DNA of 64,000 bases, taken from positions 435,028 to 499,027 of the forward strand of contig NZ_KV878783.1 in assembly GCF_001890765.1 (NCBI RefSeq), written 5' to 3'. Position numbers and translations under genes: made by a program. This stretch comes from Spirulina major PCC 6313. Lineage in GTDB: Bacteria > Cyanobacteriota > Cyanobacteriia > Cyanobacteriales > Spirulinaceae. The notes under the pieces are model-generated. The model saw nothing but the letters and a program-made list of their open reading frames with translations. It made no database searches and was not told where the DNA came from. Positions 34,652 through 43,456 of the stretch are shown one piece after another. How positions within the stretch are numbered: position 1 is the stretch's first letter; each line of letters begins with the position of its first letter.

Positions 34652-34851
34652 GGGAATCTATAGTTGTGGCCGTGCGCTATCTTGTCTGGACAAACTGAAA
34701 AAATAGTACACTAGAAACCTAACAATACTGCGATGTTAGGGCGATTGGGCTGAGTCCATCCCACCTACGTTTAGTGAACTGATTCTGTAGCAACTGCTCT
34801 CAAACCGTCTTTGTCTGCGTCCTACATCCCTGTTGAGCAACCCCCTTTGGC

Positions 34852-35478
34852 ATGAGTCAATCTGCAAGTTTACCCTCTGATTATCAACTTCCCTCCCGTC
34901 CAAATCCGCTAATTTTGGACTCGCTTCCCGATCTTCCGAATGTGGATGGCTGTTCGCCCCGCATTCACCAACGGATTGACCTGTTGTTATTGGCGATCGA
35001 AGCCTTGGAACTGGGGGGATCTGAATATATGCTGGCGACGGCGAAGGATTTAGAACTCCATAGCATCATTGATAATCGGGTGACGCTGTGGCGCTTGCGC
35101 TGTACGAACCCCTGGCGACGCTCCTACACCCGCAGTGGTTTGACGATTCCCCAGGCGAAGGCGTTGGTGGTGATTATCAGCGATCGCGCCCGCCGTCTGA
35201 CCATGCTCATTCGCCAACTCCTCACCGCCTACAACGACACCCAAGCCAAAGGCCTACCCCTTGAGCAACATTTCCGCCTCTCGGAATATATCGAACGATT
35301 CCGCACCCATTTCCGCAGCCGGATGAACCCCCGCCGCGCCAAAGTGGCATTGTATTTAGACCAAGAAGACCTGCTCAATCAATTGGCGATCGCGCTTTTG
35401 ACCCAACTGCTCTTTTGCACCGGGGTTGCCGGTCGTCAACGTCTCTGGATTAGTCTGTTTGATGGAGAAGTGCTATGA
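34852..35478 (+). CDS. DUF3038 family protein
   Basis: A 208-aa cyanobacterial protein of unknown function. Diagnostic parts are the N-terminal PRIHQRIDLLLLAIEALELGG, WRLRCTNPWRRSYTR and the C-terminal LLNQLAIALLTQLLFCTGVA. It is mostly helical, soluble, with a very basic central section. The stop overlaps the start of the DUF4335 gene by ATGA, so the two are translationally coupled, as this pair usually is in cyanobacteria. No experimental function is known to me. Confidence 0.83.
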   Translation: MSQSASLPSDYQLPSRPNPLILDSLPDLPNVDGCSPRIHQRIDLLLLAIEALELGGSEYMLATAKDLELHSIIDNRVTLWRLRCTNPWRRSYTRSGLTIPQAKALVVIISDRARRLTMLIRQLLTAYNDTQAKGLPLEQHFRLSEYIERFRTHFRSRMNPRRAKVALYLDQEDLLNQLAIALLTQLLFCTGVAGRQRLWISLFDGEVL

Positions 35479-36920
35479 GCATTAAACGGCAATACAACCT
35501 CCCCAATGTGCGCCTCCAGCTTGACGGGATGAACCCCAGCATGATCATCTCAGACAGTGCCGCCACGGGTCAGCGTCCCCTGATGTCGATTGTGACCAAT
35601 GTGGAATGTCATTTCAGCAATTCCGAGCAGTTCCTCAGCGGCGGGCGGGAGTTTCTCGATAGTTTGGTACGGGCGGTGAGTCAGTACGGCCAAGAGGTCT
35701 TAAGCGGCATTCCTCACCCGTTGGCCCATGAACCGGCGATCGTGCGGCTGATGAAGGGCGACAAGCCCGATCGCCACCTGTTGGTCAGCGAAACTCCCGA
35801 CGGCCAAACCGTTAATATTCACCTCAACACCTTGGAACTGTTCGACCTCGTGGATGTGGTGGATCAGTTTTGCTCGGATATGCGCACTCTGCCGGATTTA
35901 CAATTGACCCTAGAACCCATCAGCCGCCGCCATCGCCTGGCGGATGTGCCCGCCCATGAGCGGGCGATGCCGTTAATGAGTGGAGTGGGGTCGTTAGCGA
36001 TCGCCGCTGTGCTCCTCTTCTTCCTGCCGGTGCCTGAGGTGACGATTCCGGAAGATCGCCCCGCTGAATCCACGGAACAAACCGACGGCGAGGATCTCGC
36101 CACGGACGATCCGCCCTTAACGCCAGAGGACGAGGCCGACGAGGAAGCCGCCGACGAGGAAACCGATGAACTCGCCGCGACGGATGCGGAAGATCCCCCG
36201 GCCCAACCCACGGGCGATCGCATCTCCCGCCGTGAACTCGAAGCCCTGCTTACTGATGCCGAACCCATTGAAGACCCTACGGAATTAGATTTCATTCAGC
36301 GGTATCTCTTCCGGGAAATTAGCGGTAATTGGGACGATCGCGATGCGGTGACGGCAGATTTAGCCTTTCGAGTCTCCGCCACCATTGACGGCTCGATTGT
36401 GGCCTACGAGGCGGTGGACGATACTCCCGCCTCGGCCGATGAGCTCACGCCCCTGCCGGATTTGGAATTTGCCCCCACCCAGGCGGCGATTGAAGCACGG
36501 GAAGCGATCGCCGACTACAAAGTCGTTTTCACCCGCAATGGGGTGCTGCAAATCAATCCCTGGGCAGGCTACCAAGGTCGGCCCGGCTACGGCGAAACCA
36601 TCGACGACCCTGACACCCTGGCTCAAATTCAAGACGACCTGATCGACACCCTCCGCGATGTGTGGGATGAAGACGGGGAAACCTTGGGGAATGACTTAAT
36701 CTTCCGGGTTGGGGTGACGGAATCAGGCGCGATCGCGGATTATCAACCCCAAAACAACGCCGCCTTTCAACTCGAAGGCAACACCCCCCTGCCGGATCTT
36801 CTCACCCCCGAAGCCGCTGGCATCGCTCGTGAGCGAGGCAGCGTGATTCCCTCTGAACCGATGGGACAGTTTCAGGTGATCTTTAAAGAGGGGGGCAGGG
36901 TGGAAGTCAGTCCGTTTTAA
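35475..36920 (+). CDS. DUF4335 family protein
   Basis: A 481-aa cyanobacterial protein. Residues 1-155 form the DUF4335 region (SIKRQYNLPNVRLQLDGMNP; SIVTNVECHFSNSEQFLSGG). One hydrophobic helix lies at about 172-188 (GVGSLAIAAVLLFFLPVPEV), followed by a strongly acidic Asp/Glu linker (about 195-250). The C-terminal half holds two repeats of a domain with RVSATIDGSIVAYEAV / RVGVTESGAIADYQPQ, each closing on PLPDL. Translationally coupled to DUF3038. A membrane-anchored, probably assembly-related protein; function unknown. Confidence 0.83.
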   Translation: MSIKRQYNLPNVRLQLDGMNPSMIISDSAATGQRPLMSIVTNVECHFSNSEQFLSGGREFLDSLVRAVSQYGQEVLSGIPHPLAHEPAIVRLMKGDKPDRHLLVSETPDGQTVNIHLNTLELFDLVDVVDQFCSDMRTLPDLQLTLEPISRRHRLADVPAHERAMPLMSGVGSLAIAAVLLFFLPVPEVTIPEDRPAESTEQTDGEDLATDDPPLTPEDEADEEAADEETDELAATDAEDPPAQPTGDRISRRELEALLTDAEPIEDPTELDFIQRYLFREISGNWDDRDAVTADLAFRVSATIDGSIVAYEAVDDTPASADELTPLPDLEFAPTQAAIEAREAIADYKVVFTRNGVLQINPWAGYQGRPGYGETIDDPDTLAQIQDDLIDTLRDVWDEDGETLGNDLIFRVGVTESGAIADYQPQNNAAFQLEGNTPLPDLLTPEAAGIARERGSVIPSEPMGQFQVIFKEGGRVEVSPF

Positions 36921-37075
36921 GCAGCGTGATGGGCGATCGCACTTCCTCTGCTCTATCCCATCAAAATGAATCTCTACCCAAGGATAGGGACACACATCTC
37001 CCCTGAGCTAGACGCATCGAGGGGAGGTCTCAGGGTAAGGTGAGTGGCATGTATTCCAGACACCAAGGATTTTTT

Positions 37076-37651
37076 ATGCCCGTCGAGTTTCTAACTCAGT
37101 CCTTTTTTAACAATACCCTCGCCGCCTACGGGCTGGCGATCGCCACCCTCGTCGGTGGATTTTTTTTGATTCATGCCGTTCGTGCCGTAGTGATCAGTAC
37201 CCTGAAGCGGCTCAATCAACGCAGTCAGAAAACCCTTGACTCCCGCCTCGTCCAAATTTTTAGCCGCCCCCTCGTGCGCCTCGCCTACGTGGGAGTGAGC
37301 TACATTGCCATTACCAACCTCAACCTCCATCCCATCCTGACCCAGATCCTCCAGTCCCTCGCGGTGATCTGCACCACCGTGATCGGGATTTTGTTCTTGT
37401 CACAACTCGCGGAATATCTGGTGCGTTCCTATCTCCTCAAGCGTGGGGATGTGGAACTAGAACAGAGCTTTAGTGCGCTACTGCCGATTTTGCGAGCGGT
37501 GTTTTGGGCCGTGGGTGCGGTGTTCTTGCTCGATAACTTGGGCTTTGATATTTCCGCCGTGGTCGCCAGTTTGGGGATTGGGGGGTTAGCGATCGCCTTC
37601 GCCGCCCAAGGAGTCCTGCAAGACCTCTTTAGTTACGAATGTAAAGCGTAA
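37076..37651 (+). pseudogene. MscS-type channel, 5' fragment interrupted by IS
   Basis: The N-terminal part of a small-conductance mechanosensitive channel: membrane helices followed by the pore helix VVASLGIGGLAIAFAAQGVL. The frame runs from the ATG at 37076 and the native part ends at codon TAC 37634-37636 (DLFSY); the last few codons to the stop at 37651 come from the inserted element. The 3' part resumes at 40076 in the same frame. Removing 37637-40075 gives LFSY joined to FSIVLDRPFGIGDF, the expected MscS sequence. The interrupted gene is probably inactive, though a truncated pore domain could be made. Confidence 0.9.
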
Positions 37652-37764
37652 AGCCCCCGTTTTCCAAACGGGGGATATAAGCGAAGGGCTGAATTTATTC
37701 AGCCGTGATAAGCTAATCGGCATCCAAATCACATATAATAGTACAAAAACAATACCATATTGAT

Positions 37765-38214
37765 ATGCCGATTAAAAACTATATAACCACGGAAGAGAAA
37801 AAAATATTGCAGCATGAACTCAAGTATCAGGAGAATCCAGATATTCGAGAAAGAATCTTGATGCTCTTATTAAGAAATGATGGCAAAAAATATCAAGAGA
37901 TTGCCGATTTTTTGGGTTGCTCATTAAGAAAAGTTGCCTACTGGTGTACTCATGGAGATCCGAATAATTTGAAAAGCCTGGTTGACGAAAGAATGAAAGG
38001 GAATTTCCATAAAGCTACACCTGAGTATATAGAATTATTGATAGAAATCATCGACAAAGAACCGAAAGAATTTGGGTATGAATATGGAAGGTGGACAGCA
38101 GAGAGATTAGCAAAGCATTTAGAGCAAGAGACTGGAATTGAATTGAGTTCTAGTCAAGTCAGAAGGATTCTAAAAAAAACAAATTTGTGTACATTTGGTC
38201 AAAATACAGCTTAG
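37765..38214 (+). CDS. IS630 transposase, N-terminal frame (orfA)
   Basis: A 149-aa helix-turn-helix half: EIADFLGCSLRKVAYWCTHG is the DNA-binding HTH, and EYGRWTAERLAKHLEQETGI followed by SSSQVRRIL is the second winged region common in IS630. It overlaps orfB by 28 nt in the next frame. The A8 run at 38172-38179 near its end is a classic slippery site for -1 frameshifting, which would join LKK to the orfB frame and make the full transposase. AT-rich like the rest of the element. Confidence 0.88.
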   Translation: MPIKNYITTEEKKILQHELKYQENPDIRERILMLLLRNDGKKYQEIADFLGCSLRKVAYWCTHGDPNNLKSLVDERMKGNFHKATPEYIELLIEIIDKEPKEFGYEYGRWTAERLAKHLEQETGIELSSSQVRRILKKTNLCTFGQNTA

Positions 38215-38876
38215 AAGATCAGCAAAATCCAGAGAAAAGAGCATTATTTAGAACAAAGTTGAATGAATATGTAAAAATAGCAAAAGAATCGCCAGAACGT
38301 CTCCAGATATGGTTTTGGGATGAAGCTGGCTTTGGATTGAAACCAATTAGGGGAAAAAACTGGACAAAGAAAGGAAAGCGAAAAAAGGTATCAGGAAAAC
38401 GGAGAAAAGGGAGAATCAATGTGATGGGGGGTTTACGCTTGTCTGATAAGAAACGGTATGTAGACTTTCTAAAAAAAGGGACAGGAGAAAACTTTTATCA
38501 TGTACTAAAACAGTTTTATGAACATCTAAAATATGAATGGGCTGGGGAAGATAAAAATGCAGAAGACTTTGAAAAAGATGGCTGTAAAATTGTTCTTATT
38601 TTAGACAATGCAAGTATTCATAAAACAAAAGAGTTTTTAGAAAAAATAAAAAAAGAGATGCCGAATTTAATTATCGAGTTCTTACCAGAGTACAGTCCAG
38701 ACTACAACTTGATAGAACTGGTGTGGCATTCAGCGAAAGAATTTATCGCGAACCGATTTTTTGATTCGATTCAAGAGTTAGAGATTTTGTTACATAAATT
38801 ACTAAATGAAGGAGAACTAGTGATTAAGTGGCATCGGAATATCAAAAATAAAGGAAACTCAGTCAATGCAATTTAG
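38187..38876 (+). CDS. IS630 transposase, catalytic frame (orfB)
   Basis: A 229-aa DDE domain: IWFWDEAGFGLKP holds the first Asp, IVLILDNASIHKTKEFL the second, and FLPEYSPDYNLIELVWHSAK the Glu, the DDE order of the IS630/Tc1-mariner superfamily. It lacks a good start of its own and is probably expressed by -1 frameshift from orfA. All catalytic residues are intact, so the element may still be active. Confidence 0.92.
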   Translation: MYIWSKYSLEDQQNPEKRALFRTKLNEYVKIAKESPERLQIWFWDEAGFGLKPIRGKNWTKKGKRKKVSGKRRKGRINVMGGLRLSDKKRYVDFLKKGTGENFYHVLKQFYEHLKYEWAGEDKNAEDFEKDGCKIVLILDNASIHKTKEFLEKIKKEMPNLIIEFLPEYSPDYNLIELVWHSAKEFIANRFFDSIQELEILLHKLLNEGELVIKWHRNIKNKGNSVNAI

Positions 38877-38910
38877 ATGCTGATCAGCTTACCGAGGTAT
38901 CATAGCAACC

Positions 38911-40035
38911 ATGAAAACGCTCAAGTTCAAGCTCTACCAGCATAAGCGGAATAGATACCTCAAGCGGACAATCAATGCCGCAGGGCGTATCTACAACCAT
39001 TGTGTTGCCCTCCACAAACGGTACTACCGAATGTGGGGCAAGCACTTGAACTGTGCCCGACTACAAAACACATCGCCAAGCTCCGTAAACGGAACCCCTG
39101 GTGGTTGCAAGTGGGTTCGTCAAGCCGTACAGGATATCTGTCAACGGATTGAGAAAGCCTATCAACTCTTCTTCAAGCACAACCAAAAAGGCGTTCGCCT
39201 GCCAAACTTTAAGAAGACCCGAAAGTACAAATCCTTCACCCTCAAGCAAGCCGGGTACAAATTCCTCGGTGGCAACCGGGTCAGGATTGGGAACAAAGTC
39301 TATCAATATTGGAACTCTCGCCCCATTGAGGGCAAGGTCAAGACCGTGACGATTAAACGAACTCCCTTGGGAGAACTGTTCATGATTGTCACGGTAGATA
39401 CCCTGTCAGAACCCCAAGTCAAAACCGAGACAGGTAACATTGCTGGTTTTGATTTTGGACTCAAGACGTTTCTGACCTGTTCTGAGGGGTTCAATATTGA
39501 TGCCCCCTTGTTCTTCAAGCAGTCACTCAATGCAGTTCGCAAAGCAAGTCGAGAATTATCTCGCAAGCAAAAGGGTTCAGCGAATCGAGAACGTGCCCGA
39601 TTGAACTTAGCCCGCAAGCATGAAGATATTGCCCATCGACGGCGGGACTGGTTCTGGAAGTTGGCTCACCGCCTGACGAATCAGTTTGATGTGCTGTGTT
39701 TTGAAACCTTGAACCTCAAGGCGATGCAGCGGCTTTGGGGGCGTAAGGTGAGTGATTTGGCGTTTCGGGAGTTTCTGCAAATCCTGGAGTGGGTGGCGAC
39801 GAAGAAGGGGAAGCGGGTGATCTATGTTGACCGCTGGTTCCCTTCGAGCAAGACCTGTTCAAGTTGTGGTCATATTTTGGAGCATCTGGATTTAGAGACT
39901 CGCCATTGGCGGTGTCCCAGTTGCTCGGCAGAGAATGACCGGGATGAGAATGCGGCGATGAATATTAAAGTGGCTGGGGCTTCAGCCATTGGGTTAGGTG
40001 ATGTCAGACAGGCGTTGCCTGCTATTGCTGTTTGA
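38911..40035 (+). CDS. tnpB: TnpB RNA-guided nuclease
   Basis: A 374-aa TnpB, different from the copy at 27.3 kb. The three RuvC acidic residues are all present: IAGFDFGLKTFLTC (Asp), VLCFETLNLKAMQ (Glu) and ENDRDENAAMNIK (Asp). The zinc finger is CSSCGHIL...CPSCSAEN. The N-terminus KTLKFKLYQHKRNRYLKRTI is the usual OrfB wedge domain. The start ATG at 38911 is 20 nt after the IS630 right end, so IS630 has landed in its leader, and its native promoter may have been separated from it. Confidence 0.94.
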   Translation: MKTLKFKLYQHKRNRYLKRTINAAGRIYNHCVALHKRYYRMWGKHLNCARLQNTSPSSVNGTPGGCKWVRQAVQDICQRIEKAYQLFFKHNQKGVRLPNFKKTRKYKSFTLKQAGYKFLGGNRVRIGNKVYQYWNSRPIEGKVKTVTIKRTPLGELFMIVTVDTLSEPQVKTETGNIAGFDFGLKTFLTCSEGFNIDAPLFFKQSLNAVRKASRELSRKQKGSANRERARLNLARKHEDIAHRRRDWFWKLAHRLTNQFDVLCFETLNLKAMQRLWGRKVSDLAFREFLQILEWVATKKGKRVIYVDRWFPSSKTCSSCGHILEHLDLETRHWRCPSCSAENDRDENAAMNIKVAGASAIGLGDVRQALPAIAV

Positions 40036-40075
40036 TCCCAGAATCCCCCGTTTTCTAAACGGGGGAGTAAGTCAA
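39960..40075 (+). ncRNA. Possible omegaRNA at the tnpB 3' end
   Basis: By family rule the guide-scaffold RNA covers the tnpB 3' end and the right-end hairpin (40044-40066); the guide would read into the MscS sequence beyond 40075. No direct transcript evidence. Confidence 0.3.
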
Positions 40076-40609
40076 TTCTCCATCGTGCTGGATCGCCCCT
40101 TCGGCATTGGTGACTTTATTATCGTCGATGATTTTGTCGGCACTGTTGAACAGATCGGGATTAAAACCACCCGCCTCAAAAGCCTCAGCGGTGAAGCCCT
40201 CGTCATCGCCAACACCGACATCACCAACTCCCGTATCCGCAACTTCAGCCCCATGAAACGCCGCCGCGTTGCCTTTACCCTCGGTGTCACCTACGAAACC
40301 CCACAAGAAAAGCTCGAAGTCATCCCAACCATCATTCGCGATATCATCAACCACCAAGAGCAGATCACCTTCGATCGCGCCCACTTTGCCAGCTACGGCG
40401 ATTTCAGCCTCAACTATGAAGTGGTGTACTACGTGGAAAGCAGTGACTACACCCTCGCCATGGATCTCCAACAGGGGATCAACCTCGCCCTGTTTGAAGC
40501 CTTTGCCCAACGCGAGATTGAATTCGCCTATCCCACCCAAGTCACCTACCTACAATCCACCCAACCCAATCCACCGACTCCTATGGACACCATGACCCAC
40601 ACGAGCTAA
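40076..40609 (+). pseudogene. MscS-type channel, 3' fragment
   Basis: The 177-residue cytoplasmic part of the split channel: FSIVLDRPFGIGDFIIVDDF, VGTVEQIGIKTTRLKSLSGE, ALVIANTDITNSRIRNFSPM and a C-terminal alpha/beta domain. It continues the 5' fragment in frame once the insertion is removed. Its own N-terminal extension to 39998 is element sequence. Confidence 0.9.
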
Positions 40610-40655
40610 GCGTGCCCAGGCTTGATCCACTCAAGCAGCGATCGCTCATCCCCAA

Positions 40656-40686
40656 GGGCCAGGGCTTAACCGCCTGGCCCTTTGCC
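40656..40686 (+). terminator. Terminator-like hairpin
   Basis: GGGCCAGG (40656-40663) pairs with CCTGGCCC (40673-40680), followed by TTTGCC. It would end transcription of the original MscS gene. Confidence 0.55.
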
Positions 40687-41002
40687 AGATTTAAACCTTT
40701 GACTCTGGGACAAATGCAGGATAATGGAGCTAAACCAAAGCCGATTCAGCCCGTTCATGCGATCGCCCCCGCAGCATTGTTTGCTGTAGGTTCTTAAATC
40801 CCTGATGCTGTTCAGCGTTTCACGGGATCTTGACCGTGAGCTTACCCAGAATTGCCTACAATGCTAATGATTGAGGAGCAATTTCACTGTTTTTGCAGTC
40901 ATTCTGGATCTAAATTCCGAAAAATCTCGCTTTTCGCTCATCCGAGAATTTGTTATCACAAACTGTAGTGCCCACCCAACGCAAACCGGAGTAATGGCAA
41001 TC
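40687..41002. other. Upstream region of the precursor-kinase pair
   Basis: About 315 nt without a convincing gene. TACAAT at about 40856 could be a -10 box, but no -35 is correctly spaced. The frame of the peptide gene is open to 40871, without signs of coding before 41003. Confidence 0.5.
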
Positions 41003-41170
41003 ATGTCTACCCTAAACCCATCCACCCCCAACTGTCGCCAACCCTACCACCCCCCCCAACTCCATCACTATGGCGATATCAAAACCTTGACCCAGAACGT
41101 ACCGGGCACAGGTGCGTTAGATGGTGCGGGCATGGGTGGGGGTGAATTTGCAGCCAATAAGACGGCGTAA
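41003..41170 (+). CDS. Putative RiPP precursor with lasso-type leader
   Basis: A 55-aa peptide. Its middle fits the lasso-peptide leader pattern Y-x2-P-x-L-x3-G-x5-T: YHPPQLHHYGDIKTLT. If the last Thr is the -2 position, the core begins NVPGTGALD with an Asp at position 9, the acceptor spacing of a nine-residue ring, followed by a Gly-rich GAGMGGGEFAANKTA tail. I choose the ATG at 41003 because GGAG lies 11 nt upstream; another ATG at 40994 is possible. The stop overlaps the next gene's start (TAATG). No cyclase, RRE protein or leader protease is nearby, so identity as a lasso precursor is a hypothesis; a small unrelated protein is possible. Confidence 0.6.
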   Translation: MSTLNPSTPNCRQPYHPPQLHHYGDIKTLTQNVPGTGALDGAGMGGGEFAANKTA

Positions 41171-42129
41171 TGTATGGGTATCGCCTGTATGGATTGACCG
41201 TCACGAGCAATGTTGCGATCGCCGGTCTCACCGCCACGGCTGCCCCATCCCCCGACCTGCACATCCACCTAGAAGCAGAGACAGAACCCTTTCCCCCTCT
41301 GCCCCCAGCCAACCCGTATTATCAAAGTCCCGCCCATGATCACAACGGCCAGCCCACTTTAACCGTTTGGACGAATGCGTCCGAATCTGAATATTGGTTT
41401 CGCTATGGTGATGGGACTACCTTTTGGCTCACCCTATCCCCCCCACAGATCCGAGCCACTTGGCCCGCGCCGCTAACCCTAGAGGATACGGTGACCTATC
41501 TGGTGGGGCCAGTGTTGGCCTTCTGGTTGCGCTGGCAGGGGATTTTATGTCTTCATGGCAGTGTGGTGCAGATGGGCGCAGGTGCGATCGCCTTTGTCGG
41601 TGCTGCTGGTGCAGGAAAATCCACCACCGCCGCCTTTTTGTCCCAGGCCGGTTATCCAGTGCTCAGTGATGATGTGGTGGTGATTCATCAGCCCCAATCG
41701 CCCCACGTTGCACCGGGTTACCCTCGCCTCCGCCTCTGGCGTTCCTCCGTCGAACTGCTCTACGGTACACCCGACGCTCTGCCCCGCATTGTCCCCACTC
41801 ACCCCACCTGGGACAAACAATATCTTGATCTCAGCCAGTCCTCACAACAATTTCAACCAGAGCCGATTCCTTTGCGACGAATTTACATCCTAGGGCCGCG
41901 ATCGCCGCTCCATTCCACCCTCACCCCCATCACACCCGCCGCCGCAGTCCTCGCCCTCACACCCCATTCTTCCGTGCCCTATCTCCTCAACAAAACCATG
42001 CGCCGCCAAGAATTTCTAGCCTTAAGTCAGGTCATCCGCCAAACAACTTGCGCCATACTCTCCGTTGCCAGCAATCTCCATAATTCAGAGCAGTTGATGA
42101 CCTTGATTTCAGACCCGTTCCCCCAGTAG
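41170..42129 (+). CDS. HPr kinase-like (HprK) protein
   Basis: A 319-aa protein with the P-loop kinase fold of HPr kinase/phosphorylase: LCLHGSVV with a conserved His129, Walker A GAAGAGKST (about 144-152), and the SDD acidic pair at 166-168 (VLSDDVVVI). The N-terminal 120 residues are a diverged domain; there is no HPr target or PTS gene near. HprK-like proteins are recurrent in lasso-type RiPP clusters and in the paeninodin pathway phosphorylate the peptide C-terminal Ser; here the coupled peptide has Thr near its end. It shares a TAATG junction with the peptide gene, so the two are expressed together. Confidence 0.8.
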   Translation: MYGYRLYGLTVTSNVAIAGLTATAAPSPDLHIHLEAETEPFPPLPPANPYYQSPAHDHNGQPTLTVWTNASESEYWFRYGDGTTFWLTLSPPQIRATWPAPLTLEDTVTYLVGPVLAFWLRWQGILCLHGSVVQMGAGAIAFVGAAGAGKSTTAAFLSQAGYPVLSDDVVVIHQPQSPHVAPGYPRLRLWRSSVELLYGTPDALPRIVPTHPTWDKQYLDLSQSSQQFQPEPIPLRRIYILGPRSPLHSTLTPITPAAAVLALTPHSSVPYLLNKTMRRQEFLALSQVIRQTTCAILSVASNLHNSEQLMTLISDPFPQ

Positions 42130-42176
42130 ATCAAGGCTCCACGGATCACAATCCCCCTAAAACCAACGAAAACCCA

Positions 42177-42620
42177 CTAAGACTTAATTTGGTGTGATTT
42201 GCGGAATAATTGTTCACCCTGTCCAGAACCCCGTTGGGCTAATAATTGTTCTTCGAGCGCCGCAATCCGGTTATAGGCGGCGGTGACTTGGGCCGTTAAC
42301 CGACGAACCTGTAATTCGGGTGACAGGGCTTGTTCCGTCGTGTTGTAGTCCGGCACATGTTCCCAACCCTGGGTATCCGGCAACACATCTTTATGACTGA
42401 GGAGCGAAGCATCAAGACTGTCGGGATCATAAGCCACGGTGTCAGACGTTTCACCCAAAGGCGGGGGAGTCGCAGCGGGTTGATCTATGCCCAACTTTAG
42501 CAGATCCGTGGGTACGTTCAACAGAGCAATATTAAGGCGATGACTCAACTGTTCAACGAGCTGATGTAACGCATCAACTTTGCGATCCAAGGCGATTAAT
42601 TGCTGTTGCAATATATCCAT
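42177..42620 (-). CDS. Coiled-coil protein, unknown
   Basis: A 147-aa acidic protein with two helical, coiled-coil-like ends (LQQQLIALDRKVDALHQLVE at the N-terminus; VRRLTAQVTAAYNRIAALEE near the C-terminus) and a Pro/Asp-rich linker. No signal or membrane helix. It converges on the HprK-like gene (47 nt gap). I do not recognise a family; the frame, composition and full-length helices suggest it is real. Confidence 0.55.
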   Translation of the reverse strand: MDILQQQLIALDRKVDALHQLVEQLSHRLNIALLNVPTDLLKLGIDQPAATPPPLGETSDTVAYDPDSLDASLLSHKDVLPDTQGWEHVPDYNTTEQALSPELQVRRLTAQVTAAYNRIAALEEQLLAQRGSGQGEQLFRKSHQIKS

Positions 42621-43456
42621 ATATATCCCAATCTTCCGTAATAATTTTTCGTACTTTTATCCTATTCTCGTTCGTTGCATTTGCCGGTGATATGCTGATT
42701 CATTTAACGATTGCAAAGCCGATGCATCGATTTGCATTCCCTCATCCCTAACGACCTAAATCTGAAACCTAGCTCCTTAGCTCTGACAACTCAGCCCAAA
42801 CCCTCTACATCGAAGCTCTCAACGGCACAGCCCAGGAAAAACCATGGGTGCATCCCAATTACGCAATCCCTCACCCAACCCTCTCCCGCAGGAGAGAGCT
42901 TTTGGCTCCTTTCTCCTGTGGGAGAAGCGATGCCTTGAGCGATGTCGAAGGGGGCTGGGGGTGCTCCCTGGCGAGCCGTGTGAATCTGCAAAAGTGGGAT
43001 GTACCCAAACCACGGGCTTGGGCTGCATTTTTGAGAAGTTGCGGTTAAATGAGGGGGATGAGACGAGACCGGATCAAACTGGTCGGCAGATGTTGCTGAT
43101 CCTCGTGGGGGGGAGCCTGAAGGCGATCGCACCCGATTGCACTGTTCGCGGGCTGGGCATCAGTTTGATTTTGCTCATGTTTCGTGCAATTGGCCCTTAC
43201 CATTCCTAGGTATTTTTGCCATGCTAGAGGCATAATCTAAAAAAAATGTTAAATTCGCATCAGACTAGCGTTCCTGCTCTGCGGTACGGATAAAAATGAC
43301 CCATGTTTAAGTCATTGAGCTTGCTTTAATGATCCAAAATCTCTTCCTTGACGATAAAGCTGACGGCGATCGAGGGAGATGACATCTCAAAGATCAATCG
43401 TTCAAACTCAATCAACCCTCCCAGTTTAGTTATTTACGCTCAAACCCGGTGATGTC
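42621..43456. other. Repeat-containing non-coding region
   Basis: Over 830 nt. It holds short dyads around 42880-42935 (CTCTCCCGCAGGAGAGAG and a CTCCT/GGGAG arm) of the kind spread in cyanobacterial intergenic DNA. An open frame at 42844-43209 is made of this repeat material and is not called. A promoter for the downstream glycosyltransferase was not recognised. Confidence 0.5.

Larger units (their letters stand above)
37711..38889 (+). mobile_element. IS630-family element, TA-flanked
   Basis: 1179 bp. Its inverted ends start AGCT(A/G)ATC(G/A)GCATC and match at 16 of 19 positions; TA flanks it at 37709-37710 and 38890-38891. The transposase is split in two frames over an A8 run. It lies between the left end and the tnpB gene of the surrounding element. 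Confidence 0.92.
37637..40075 (+). mobile_element. IS1341-type tnpB element inserted in an MscS gene, itself carrying an IS630
   Basis: The left boundary follows TTAC (37633-37636), the target tetranucleotide used by IS608-like elements. A hairpin CCCCCGTTTTCCAAACGGGGG is near the left end and an almost identical one, with TTTTCTAAAC in the loop, near the right end; the element ends in GTCAA at 40075. No target duplication, as expected for this family. Without the nested IS630 it is about 1.26 kb with tnpB as sole gene. Confidence 0.85.

Noticed and set aside
42844-43209. 121-aa plus-strand frame
   Set aside because: Made of dispersed repeat sequence; several frames are open there at once, as GC-rich repeats allow.
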